This document shows, piece after piece, positions 9,257-21,900 of a DNA stretch of 64,000 bases (within the stretch, counting starts at the first letter, position 1; the number at the start of each line of letters is the position of its first letter). The notes beneath the pieces were generated by a model. That model did not search any database. It was not told where the DNA came from and was given only the letters and a program-made list of their open reading frames with translations. The position numbers and the translations under genes were made by a program. This DNA is from Plumapathes pennacea. Taxonomy: Eukaryota > Cnidaria > Anthozoa > Antipatharia > Myriopathidae. The DNA is taken from contig OZ038465.1 of NCBI GenBank assembly GCA_964036295.1, forward strand, positions 10,299,667 to 10,363,666, written 5' to 3'.

Positions 9257-12200
9257 GAAACCTCTTGAAATTTTCAGGAAACCTTCCTTGGACTATAATA
9301 AGACGTTTTGCAATACATTTTCTTTATCTATCTTCATCCGCTGCTAAGATATATCAGCTTAAATTTGGCTCCTTTGCTCGAAAGGTGTGATGATTTAATT
9401 ACTGCACGATTTCCTCTAGTTTACTATAATTTCTCACGACGCGTAGGCTAAAAGTCTACTAAAACTGTGCAAAAACCGTCGACAAAGTCCCAGAAAAGAT
9501 ACCTGAAAGTTTCATGCGATTCTGAGATGGTCGAAAAATAAACGGATTTTGACAAATTACAATAAGGCTATAGCACAGGTTTTTTCTCAAAAATTAAAAA
9601 CTCTTCAAACTTTCAGGAAACCTTCCCTAGACTATAAATGGACTTTTTGCGATACATTGGCTTTATCAATCAAAAGGTGTGATGAATTAATTAGTGCATG
9701 ATTTGCTGTAATTTGCTCTAATTTCTCACGACGCGCGCCCTAAAAGTTTACAAAAACTATGCAAACGTCGTCGGCATAGTCCCAGGAACGTTTCCTGAAA
9801 GTTTCATGCGATTCTGAAATGGTCGAAAAATCTTGGAATTTTGACAAAATACTAAGGCTATAGCACAGGGTTTTTTGCCGATTTTGGCCAAAAATTGAAA
9901 ACTCTTGAAACTACCAGGAAACCTTCCTTAGACTATAAGAAGACTTTTTGCAATACATTTTCCTTATCTATCTTCATCCGTTGCCGAGATATAACAGCTT
10001 AACTCGAAAGGTGTGATGAATTAATTAGTGCATGATTTGCTGTAATTTGCTCTAATTTCTCACGATGCGCGCCCTAAAAGTTTACAAAAACTATGCAAAC
10101 GTCGTCGGCATAGTCCCAGGAACGTTTCCTGGAAGTTTCATGCGATTCTGAGATGGTCGAAAAATCTTGCAATTTTGACAAAATACTAAGGCTATAGCAC
10201 AGGGTTTTTTGCCGATTTTGGCCAAAAATTGAAAACTCTTGAAACTTACAGGAAACCTTCTTTGGACTATCAGAAGACTTTTTGCAATACATTTTCCTTA
10301 TCTATCTTTATCCGTTGCCGAGATATAACAGCTTAACTCCAAAGGTGTCATGAATCTATTAGTGCATGATTTGCTGTAATTTGCTCTAATTTCTCACGAC
10401 GCGCGCGCTAAAAGTTTACAAAACCTATGCAAACGTCGTCGGCATAGTCCCAGGAACGTTTCCTGGAAGTTTCATGCGATTCTGAGATGGTCGAAAAATC
10501 TTGCAATTTTGACAAAATACTAAGGCTATAGCACAGGGTTTTTTGCCGATTTTGGCCAAAAATTGAAAACTCTTGAAACTTACAGGAAACCTTCTTTGGA
10601 CTATCAGAAGACTTTTTGCAATACATTTTCCTTATCTATCTTTATCCGTTGCCGAGATATAACAGCTTAACTCCAAAGGTGTCATGAATCTATTAGTGCA
10701 TGATTTGCTGTAATTTGCTCTAATTTCTCACGACGCGCGCGCTAAAAGTTTACAAAACCTATGCAAACGTCGTCGGCATAGTCCCAGGAACGTTTCCTGA
10801 AAGTTTCATGCGATTCTGAGATGGTCGAAAAATCTTGGAATTTTGACAAAATACTAAGGCTATAGCACAGGGCTTTTTGCCGATTTTGGCCAAAAATTGA
10901 AAACTCTTGAAACTTTCAGGAAACCTTCCTTAGACTATAAGAAGACTTTTTGCAATACATTTTCCTTATCTATCTTTATCCGTTGCCGAGATATAACAGC
11001 TTAACTCCAAAGGTGTGATGAATTAATTAGTGCATGATTTGCTGTAATTTGCTCTAATTTCTCACGACGCGCGACCTAAAAGTTTACAAAAACTATGCAA
11101 TCGTCGTCGGTATAATCCCAGGAACGTTTCCTGAAAGTTTCATGCGATTCTGAGATGGTCGAAAAATCTTGCAATTTTGACAAAATACTAAGGCTATAGC
11201 ACAGGGTTTTTTGCCGATTTTGGCCAAAAATTGAAAACTCTTGAAACTTTCAGGAAACCTTCCTTAGTCTATAAGAAGACTTTTTGCAATACATTTTCCT
11301 TATCTATCTTTATCCGTTGCCGAGATATAACAGCTTAACTCGAAAGGTGTCATGAATTAATTATTGCATGATTTGCTGTAATTTGCTCTAATTTCTCACG
11401 ACGCGCGCGCTAAAAGTTTACAAAAACTATGCAAACGTCGTCGGCATAGTCCCAGGAACGTTTCCTGAAAGTTTCATGCGATTCTGAGATGGTCGAAAAA
11501 TCTTGCAATTTTGACAAAATACTAAGGCTATAGCACAGGGTTTATTGCCGATTTTGGCCAAAAATTGAAAACTCTTGAAACTTTCAGGAAACCTTCCTTA
11601 GACTATAAGAAGACTTTTTGCAATGCATTTTCCTTATCTATCTTTTTCCGTTGCCGAGATATAACAGCTTAACTCGAAAGGTGTCATGAATTAATTAGTA
11701 CATGATTTGCTGTAATTTGCTCTAATTTCTCACTACGCGCGCTCTAAAAGTTTACAAAAACTATGCAAACGTCGTCGGCATAGTCCCAGGAACGTTTCCT
11801 GAAAGTTTCATGCGATTCTGAGATGGTCAAAAAATCTTGGAATTTTCACAAAATATTAAGGTTATAGCACAGGGTTTTTTGCCGATTTTGGCCAAAAATT
11901 GAAAACTCTTGAAACTTTCAGGAAACCTTCCTTAGACTATAAGAAGACTTTTTGCAATACATTTTCCTTATCTATCTTTATCCGTTGCCGAGATATAACA
12001 ACTTAACTCGAAAGGTGTCATGAATTAATTAGTGCATGATTTGCTGTAATTTGCTCTAATTTCTCACGACGCGCGCGCTAAAAGTTTACAAAAACTATGC
12101 AAACGTCGTCGGCATAGTCCCAGGAACGTTTCCTGAAAGTTTCATGCGATTCTGAGATGGTCGAAAAATCTTGGAATTTTGACAAAATACTAAGGCTATA

Positions 12201-15200
12201 GCACAGGGTTTTTTGCCGATTTTGGCCAAAAATTGAAAACTCTTGAAACTTTCAGGAAACCTTCCTTAGACTATAAGAAGACTTTTTGCAATACATTTTC
12301 CTTATCTATCTTTATCCGTTGCCGAGATATAACAGCTTAACTCCAAAGGTGTGATGAATTAATTATTGTATGATTTGCTGTAATTTGCTCTAATTTCTCA
12401 CGACGCGCGCGCTAAAAGTTTACAAAAACTATGCAAACATCGTCGGCATAGTCCCAGGAGCGTTTCCTGAAAGTTTCATGCGATTCTGAGATGGTCGAAA
12501 AATCTTGGAATTTTGACAAAATACTAAGGTTATAGCACAGGGTTTTTTGCCGATTTTGGCCAAAAATTGAAAACTCTTGAAACTTTCAGGAAACCTTCCT
12601 TAGACTATAAGAAGACTTTTTGCAATACATTTTCCTTATCTATCTTTATCCGTTGCCGAGATATAACAGCTTAACTCCAAAGGTGTCATGAATCTATTAG
12701 TGCATGATTTGCTGTAATTTGCTCTAATTTCTCACGACGCGCGCGCTAAAAGTTTACAAAACCTATGCAAACGTCGTCGGCATAGTCCCAGGAACGTTTC
12801 CTGAAAGTTTCATGCGATTCTGAGATGGTCGAAAAATCTTGCAATTTTGACAAAATACTAAGGCTATAGCACAGGGCTTTTTGCCGATTTTGGCCAAAAA
12901 TTGAAAACTCTTGAAACTTTCAGGAAACCTTCCTTAGACTATAAGAAGACTTTTTGCAATACATTTTCCTTATCTATCTTTATCCGTTGCCGAGATATAA
13001 CAGCTTAACTCCAAAGGTGTCATGAATTAATTAGTGCATGATTTGCTGTAATTTGCTCTAATTTCTCACGACGCGCGACCTAAAAGTTTACAAAAACTAT
13101 GCAATCGTCGTCGGTATAATCCCAGGAACGTTTCCTGAAAGTTTCATGCGATTCTGAGATGGTCGAAAAATCTTGCAATTTTGACAAAATACTAAGGCTA
13201 TAGCACAGGGTTTTTTGCCGATTTTGGCCAAAAATTGAAAACTCTTGAAACTTTCAGGAAACCTTCCTTAGTCTATAAGAAGACTTTTTGCAATACATTT
13301 TCCTTATCTATCTTTATCCGTTGCCGAGATATAACAGCTTAACTCGAAAGGTGTCATGAATTAATTATTGCATGATTTGCTGTAATTTGCTCTAATTTCT
13401 CACGACGCGCGCGCTAAAAGTTTACAAAAACTATGCAAACGTCGTCGGCATAGTCCCAGGAACGTTTCCTGAAAGTTTCATGCGATTCTGAGATGGTCGA
13501 AAAATCTTGGAATTTTGACAAAATACTAAGGCTATAGCACAAGCTTTTTTGCCGATTTTGGCCAAAAATTGAAAACTCTTGAAACTTTCAGGAAACCTTC
13601 CTTAGACTATAAGAAGACTTTTTGCAATACATTTTCCTTATCTATCTTTATCCGTTGCCGAGATATAACAGCTTAACTCCAAAGGTGTCATGAATTAATT
13701 AGTGCATGATTTGCTGTAATTTGCTCTAATTTCTCACGACGCGCGCGCTAAAAGTTTACAAAAACTATCCAAACGTCATCGGCATAGTCCCAGGAACGTT
13801 TCCTGAAAGTTTCATGGGATTCTGAGATGGTCGAAAAATCTTGCAATTTTGACAAAATACTAAGGTTATAGCACAGGGTTTTTTTGCCGATTTTGGCCAA
13901 AAATTGAAAACTCTTGAAACTTTCAGGAAACCTTCCTTAGACTATAAGAAGACTTTTTGCAATACATTTTCCTTATCTATCTTTATCCGTTGCCGAGATA
14001 TAACAGCTTAACTCGAAAGGTGTCATGAATTAATTATTGCATGATTTGCTGTAATTTGCTCTAATTTCTCACGACGCGCGCGCTAAAAGTTTACAAAAAC
14101 TATGCAAACGTCGTCGGCATAGTCCCAGGAACGTTTCCTGAAAGTTTCATGCGATTCTGAGATGGTCGAAAAATCTTGGAATTTTGACAAAATACTAAGG
14201 CTATAGCACAAGCTTTTTTGCCGATTTTGGCCAAAAATTGAAAACTCTTGAAACTTTCAGGAAACCTTCCTTAGACTATAAGAAGACTTTTTGCAATACA
14301 TTTTCCTTATCTATCTTTATCCGTTGCCGAGATATAACAGCTTAACTCCAAAGGTGTCATGAATTAATTAGTGCATGATTTGCTGTAATTTGCTCTAATT
14401 TCTCACGACGCGCGCGCTAAAAGTTTACAAAAACTATCCAAACGTCATCGGCATAGTCCCAGGAACGTTTCCTGAAAGTTTCATGGGATTCTGAGATGGT
14501 CGAAAAATCTTGCAATTTTGACAAAATACTAAGGTTATAGCACAGGGTTTTTTTGCCGATTTTGGCCAAAAATTGAAAACTCTTGAAACTTTCAGGAAAC
14601 CTTCCTTAGACTATAAGAAGACTTTTTGCAATACATTTTCCTTATCTATCTTTATCCGTTGCCGAGATATAACAGCTTAACTCCAAAGGTGTCATGAATT
14701 ATTTAGTGCATGATTTGCTATAATTTGCTCTAATTTCTCACGACGCGCGCCCTAAAAGTTTACAAAAACTATGCAAACGTCCTCGGCATAGTCCCGGGAA
14801 CGTTTCCTGAAAGTTTCATGCGATTCTGAGATGGTCGAAAAATCTTGGAATTTTGACAAAATACTAAGGCTATAGCACAAGGTTTTTTGCCGATTTTGGC
14901 CAAAAATTGAAAACTCTTGAAACTTTCAGGAAACCTTCCTTAGACTATAAGAAGACTTTTTGCAATACATTTTCCTTATCTATCTTTATCCGTTGCCGAG
15001 ATATAACAGCTTAACTCCAAAGGTGTCATGAATTAATTAGTGCATGATTTGCTATAATTTGCTCTAATTTCTCACGACGCGCGCCCTAAAAGTTTACAAA
15101 AACTATGCAAACGTCCTCGGCATAGTCCCAGGAACGTTTCCTGAAAGTTTCATGCGATTCTGAGATGGTCGAAAAATCTTGGAATTTTGACAAAATACTA

Positions 15201-18200
15201 AGGCTATAGCACAAGGTTTTTTGCCGATTTTGGCCAAAAATTGAAAACTCTTGAAACTTTCAGGAAACCTTCCTTAGACTATAAGAAGACTTTTTGCAAT
15301 ACATTTTCCTTATCTATCTTTATCCGTTGCCGAGATATAACAGCTTAACTCCAAAGGTGTCATGAATTAATTAGTGCATGATTTGCTGTAATTTGCTCTA
15401 ATTTCTCACGACGCGCGCGCTAAAAGTTTACAAAAACTATCCAAACGTCATCGGCATAGTCCCAGGAACGTTTCCTGAAAGTTTCATGGGATTCTGAGAT
15501 GGTCGAAAAATCTTGCAATTTTGACAAATACTAAGGTTATAGCACAGGGTTTTTTTGCCGATTTTGGCCAAAAATTGAAAACTCTTGAAACTTTCAGGAA
15601 ACCTTCCTTAGACTATAAGAAGACTTTTTGCAATACATTTTCCTTATCTATCTTTATCCGTTGCCGAGATATAACAGCTTAACTCCAAAGGTGTCATGAA
15701 TTAATTAGTGCATGATTTGCTATAATTTGCTCTAATTTCTCACGACGCGCGCCCTAAAAGTTTACAAAAACTATGCAAACGTCCTCGGCATAGTCCCGGG
15801 AACGTTTCCTGAAAGTTTCATGCGATTCTGAGATGGTCGAAAAATCTTGGAATTTTGACAAAATACTAAGGCTATAGCACAAGGTTTTTTGCCGATTTTG
15901 GCCAAAAATTGAAAACTCTTGAAACTTTCAGGAAACCTTCCTTAGACTATAAGAAGACTTTTTGCAATACATTTTCCTTATCTATCTTTATCCGTTGCCG
16001 AGATATAACAGCTTAACTCCAAAGGTGTGATGAATTAATTAGTGCATGATTTGCTGTAATTTGCTCTAATTTCTCACGACGCGCGCGCTAAAAGTTTACA
16101 AAAACTATGCAAACGTCGTCGGCATAGTCCCAGGAACGTTTCCTGAAAGTTTCATGCGATTCTGAGATGGTCGAAAAATCTTGCAATTTTGACAAAATAC
16201 TAAGGCTATAGCACAGGGTTTTTTGCCGATTTTGGCCAAAAATTGAAAACTCTTGAAACTTTCAGGAAACCTTCCTTAGACTATAAGAAGACTTTTTGCA
16301 ATACATTTTCCTTATCTATCTTTATCCGTTGCCGAGATATAACAACTTAACTCGAAAGGTGTCATGAATTAATTAGTGCATGATTTGCTGTAATTTGCTC
16401 TAATTTCTCACGACGCGCGCGCTAAAAGTTTACAAAAACTATGCAAACGTCGTCGGCATAGTCCCAGGAACGTTTCCTGAAAGTTTCATGCGATTCTGAG
16501 ATGGTCGAAAAATCTTGCAATTTTGACAAAATACTAAGGCTATAGCACAGGGTTTTTTGCCGATTTTGGCCAAAAATTGAAAACTCTTGAAACTTTCAGG
16601 AAACCTTCCTTAGACTATAAGAAGACTTTTTGCAATACATTTTCCTTATCTATCTTTATCCGTTGCCGAGATATATCAGCTTAACTCCAAAGGTGTGATG
16701 AATTAATTAGTGCATGATTTGCTGTAATTTGCTCTAATTTCTCACGACGCGCGCGCTAAAAGTTTACAAAAACTATGCAAACGTCGTCGGCATAGTCCCA
16801 GGAACGTTTCCTGAAAGTTTCATGCGATTCTGAGATGGTCGAAAAATCTTGCAATTTTGACAAAATACTAAGGTTATAGCACAGGGTTTTTTGCCGATTT
16901 TGGCCAAAAATTGAAAACTCTTGAAACTTTCAGGAAACCTTCCTTAGACTATAAGAAGACTTTTTGCAATACATTTTCCTTATCTATCTTTATCCGTTGC
17001 CGAGATATAACAACTTAACTCGAAAGGTGTCATGAATTAATTAGTGCATGATTTGCTGTAATTTGCTCTAATTTCTCACGACGCGCGCGCTAAAAGTTTA
17101 CAAAAACTATGCAAACATCGTCGGCATAGTCCCAGGAGCGTTTCCTGATAGTTTCATGCGATTCTGAGATGGTCGAAAAATCTTGCAATTTTGACAAAAT
17201 ACTAAGGTTATAGCACAGGGTTTTTTGCCGATTTTGGCCAAAAATTGAAAACTCTTGAAACTTTCAGGAAACCTTCCTTAGACTATAAGAAGACTTTTTG
17301 CAATACATTTTCCTTATCTATCTTTATCCGTTGCCGAAATATAACAGCTTAACTCCAAAGGTGTCATGAATTAATTAGTGCATGATTTGCTGTAATTTGC
17401 TCTAATTTCTCACGACGCGCGCGCTAAAAGTTTACAAAAACTATGCAAACGTCGTCGGCATAGTCCCAGGAACGTTTCCTGAAAGTTTCATGCGATTCTG
17501 AGATGGTCGAAAAATCTTGCAATTTTGACAAAATACTAAGGTTATAGCACAGGGTTTTTTGCCGATTTTGGCCAAAAATTGAAAACTCTTGAAACTTTCA
17601 GGAAACCTTCCTTAGACTATAAGAAGACTTTTTGCAATACATTTTCCTTATCTATCTTTATCCGTTGCCGAAATATAACAGCTTAACTCCAAAGGTGTCA
17701 TGAATTAATTAGTGCATGATTTGCTGTAATTTGCTCTAATTTCTCACGACGCGCGCGCTAAAAGTTTACAAAAACTATGCAAACGTCGTCGGCATAGTCC
17801 CAGGAACGTTTCCTGAAAGTTTCATGGGATTCTGAGATGGTCGAAAAATCTTGGAATTTTGACAAAATACTAAGGCACAGGGTTTTTTGCCGATTTTGGC
17901 CAAAAATTGAAAACTCTTGAAACTTTCAGGAAACCTTCCTTAGACTATAAGAAGACTTTTTGCAATACATTTTCCTTATCTATCTTTATCCGTTGCCGAG
18001 ATATAACAGCTTAAATTGAAAGGTGTCATGAATTAATTGGTGCATGATTTGCTGTAATTTGCTCTAATTTCTCACGACGCGCGCGCTAAAAGTTTACAAA
18101 AACTATGCAAACGTCGTCGGCATAGTCCCAGGAACGTTTCCTGAAAGTTTCATGCGATTCTGAGATGGTCGAAAAATCTTGCAATTTTGACAAAATACTA

Positions 18201-18409
18201 AGGCTATAGCACAGGGTTTTTTTGCCGATTTTGGCCAAAAATTGAAAACTCTTGAAACTTTCAGGAAACCTTCCTTAGACTATAAGAAGACTTTTTGCAA
18301 TACATTTTCCTTATCTATCTTTATCCGTTGCCGAGATATAGCAGCTTAACTCGAAAGGTGTCATGAATTAATTAGTGCATGATTTGCTGTAATTTGCTCT
18401 AATTTCTCC
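9257..18409 (+). repeat. Satellite array: about 27 head-to-tail copies of a 334-bp monomer
   Basis: The anchor CAGGAAACCTT recurs at 9275, 9614, 9915, 10249 and then every 334 bp (occasionally 335, once 328) to 18262, giving 28 anchors. The first spacings (339 and 301 bp) and first two or three units are clearly diverged; inner units are nearly identical, the usual edge pattern of a satellite. Every monomer carries cacgacgcgcg, a 16-bp segment gtttcctgaaagtttc with its exact reverse complement about 100 bp further on, and the palindrome TTTTGGCCAAAA. Variant bases show duplicated blocks of two, three and six monomers. Two identical 72-codon frames on the minus strand (10074-10292 and 10408-10626) simply reflect the repetition. 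The array lies between the 3' ends of LAMTOR2 and the dynein gene and stops abruptly at 18409. True copy number may be mis-assembled. Confidence 0.97.
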
Positions 18410-18907
18410 TTACTTTACATTACACACTCGATAGCAGTGTCTAAAGCTTCTCCGAAGCAGTAGACAAAAAAAAAAACAAGGGAAATATTTCATTGTTACA
18501 TTTACAACCATTACTTCCACACAACACAGTTTATTAGCCAAGAGTTTCAAATATATACTTTATAAGTACACCTGAATGATGCTGCTAAAAGGAACAGAGG
18601 AAGGAGGCGTAATACGAAGGAAAGAATAAATCTAGACGAACACTGGGATAGAGAAAGAAACACTTAAAGAATGCCGATTGAAAAAAAAAAATCCACGTTC
18701 CGATCGTGAGCAATGAAAAATGCTAAATTGGCCAGAGTGGGTGGGACGAAAGAAAGAAAACTATTGATACACAATATTAGAAAAGTCGCCATTTTATGGC
18801 TCGCAATTTGGAAGAAAAATAGAAAAAAAAGCACTCTTTGCACGCTTGAAACACACTCATTAAAATACTCTGCAATAAGAGTATGAAAAATGGCACTGTC
18901 AATAATA
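18410..18907 (-). other. Dynein heavy chain 3' UTR and array-flanking sequence
   Basis: Read on the minus strand, this follows the dynein stop codon. The + strand TTTATT at 18530-18535 is AATAAA on the transcript strand, about 375 nt after the stop, and is a plausible polyadenylation signal. The satellite begins only about 120 bp beyond it. Confidence 0.6.
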
Positions 18908-21900
18908 TCAAACACTGAGCAGCAGTGCCACTCCAGCCAAAGTCCACTTTGCCGGGTTCTCTTTGGTCTTCAGGAAGAAGTTCCACACGTACGTGGGCCC
19001 TCTCTGCCGAGTCTTATACACGGGACACTCGTACACGTTCTTGGTCTCTTGTTTGTCCACAGGAATAGCGCGGATGAACATAACCGGCATGGCGGGCGTG
19101 AGATCTTTCAGCTTTGAGTCCGCGATCAGCCCTGTCTGGGTATCCCAGCGGGCACCCTCCATAAAGAGTCCATGCACGTAGGCCCCTTCTCGAGGGGGGC
19201 TGTTGAAATCCTCTCGGTTCTTCTTGGTAACATCCACCTGCAAGGCCATCTTATCCAGGGGCCATTCGTTTTTGCGCGCCATAGATTGTTCGATGGCGGT
19301 GAGGAAGGACTGGGGGTTGAAGAAGCCCGCCAGCCAGACAACATTCGGTAAGCAGAAGTCAGAAGTCCAACTCTCAAGTTCCTTGATACGCAGCAGAAGA
19401 TCAGCAAACCACGCGGCTAAGCCTGCCATGGAGGGGTAGGCGCGGCGCGTCCACGACTCAGGCACATCGCCGAGGTACAGCGCGTTACTGAGATCCTCCA
19501 TGCCCGCTGTGATGGTGAGCTCACCCTGTTGTAACAAGAACCCAGCTGAGTACCACGAACAACCACAAGTCCTATCTCAAACGGACACGTACACACACGT
19601 ACACTGCACACGCGCATACAACGAAGGCCCACACGCACACACAGCACACGTACGTACAAGATCCGTCGTGCTAGTAAAAACGTTATGCACGTGGCCACTC
19701 CGAAATGCCTGTTACATGTTTCAAACCTTTCTTATGAAAATTAGTCTGATTTGTATGAAATTGTATTTTCATGAGAAAGAATTCGTACTAGACCTCGTTT
19801 TGAAACAGAGGCAAAAGGCATTTAGAAAAAGGCCTAACATGACCGACACTTCCATAGGCCGTTTCTCCAGCACAAGACACTTGATTTCAAAAACGACCTA
19901 TATACGGGATGAAAAATGATTTCAATATGCGGATAGAGAAAAATAAGAAAGTGCCGTTAGAAGTTACAAAGCATCTTCATCAGCTCACACAAGGGCGTTG
20001 TTCCGGTATCGCGGAGGTCATGATTGTGATTCAAATATTGAAACGGAGATAGAAACCATTCGCACTCATTTCCTGTCAAACCTCTTACGATGGAGAACGA
20101 GAAACATGACAAGAACAGGTTATAACTCGTGTGTGTCTTACCTTCAGACCCAAATCAAGCTCCTTGAGGGATCTGCGCATCTCACTTGTCAAGTTGTTCA
20201 TTCGCTCGCATTCCTGGAAAGCCACTACAGTGTAGGGCGTCCTTTCCTCGGCCCGCGCCATCATCTCTGGCACGTTGAACTCGTCTGGCAATTTCTCCAA
20301 GATTTCGTCAAGAACTTGCTTGACCTGCAAACAAAGACACCAGTCAATTCACATAAATGAGACCACAGGAGGCCAGATACTGTTAACAACAGAGTGCAGC
20401 CCCTCTACAAGCTCACGCCACTCTTTTGCTGTCGTCGGTGTTACAACGTTGTCACTCCAGTGAAACAACAGTGAAATACAATGTCTCTTAGCCTGCTTTA
20501 CATTCTTCGCTTTTCACGCGGCCGTGCGTGAGCTGTTCCATGTTTCAGTTAAACACCAAACATGCACCAGTGTATATGTGGTATATATTTAGTATATACC
20601 ACACAAGTTTAATAGCCAACTACCAAATAGCTATTTTTTTTTAGCTATTATTTCCGACAAAACTGGGCAAAAATTGGGTTCGCGCGCCATTTTGTTTTAC
20701 TGGAAGCCGCCGGGAGGTGAATAGTACTTGATATTCCGAGATTGAGGAGCCAATCAGAGCGCGCGAAAAGCACTATTCACTTGTGTGGTATATACTAATA
20801 TAATTTACTATTGATAGATTATTAATACCACTAATATAATCCCCGAACGAAGTGAGGGAAATATTTACGACGCTAATGCAGCATAGTCGGCTCATTTGAA
20901 GACTCCAAGCGCGTCGCCATCTCGAAATCTAATGTTCGTGTGTTTGTTTGTGCGATGCGACCTTTTTAGGCCAGGTGCCTAAGGCAATGTCCAAATAAGG
21001 CAATGACGTAATCATTATCGACTAGCCACCGCCATGTTTTTAAGAAAGATTTAAACGAAGCAACAATTGTACGTAACTGCGTTCACGAAAATGAATTTGA
21101 AAGCTAGAAAACTTGAAACAGAACGGTCTCGCGAAGCTCGTCTTCAAAAGTGAAGCGAACAGGCACTTCAAGAGCAAAAGCGGACCGAAGAGAAGACTCC
21201 GCAAAGACAACAGCGCATGAATGCCGACCAAAAGCGACATGAACAGAAGCGGGCAACACAGACAACTGCGCAAAAAGAGCAGCGCTTGAAAGCGAATCGG
21301 GACCTTCAGGAGAAAAAGCGGGCCGAAGAGAAGACTCCGCAAAGACGACAGCGCATGAATGCCGACCAAAAGCGACATGAACAGAAGCGGGTAACACAGA
21401 CAACTCCGCAAAGGGAACAGCGCTTGAAATCAAATCGGGAGCTTCAGACGCCGTTTTGTGTTAAACTCAGATACTTATTTAGAAAGGACAAGCAACAAAG
21501 GTTAGTCAGTGGAAACCGAACAATCACCGTGACAAATATATTGTATCCCGTATAGCTTGTAACTTTATCACTTCAAGAATGTATTAAAATCTGTATGCTG
21601 ATCATTTTCCCTCGAAGTATTGTTTTACTACGCTTCTGTCGCCAGTTTCGGCTACCGTATTCGCTCAGAGCAATCGGAACTTGGAGTCTTGAATGATTTA
21701 GTCAGATGTCTTATTTTTCTGTAATCTGACACGCGGTGATTGCAGCGAGAATCGTTCACAAGCCCTTAGAAGTATTACTGGGTCTGAAGCCCGTGTATAA
21801 TTTGAAGTAAACTGTTCAAGTTTTGCTTTGATTCTGGGAGAAATCTTGCTGTTTTGAGTGAGTTCACATACAAAACAATTCGAGCCTATTAAATATGCAT

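Noticed and set aside
10074-10626. Two nearly identical 72-codon minus-strand reading frames
   Set aside because: They sit at the same offset in adjacent satellite monomers; the frame exists only because the monomer repeats, and most other units have a stop in it.
9257-18409. Regularly spaced repeats as a CRISPR array
   Set aside because: The spacing is a full 334-bp monomer with no unique spacers, and the DNA is clearly from an animal nucleus.
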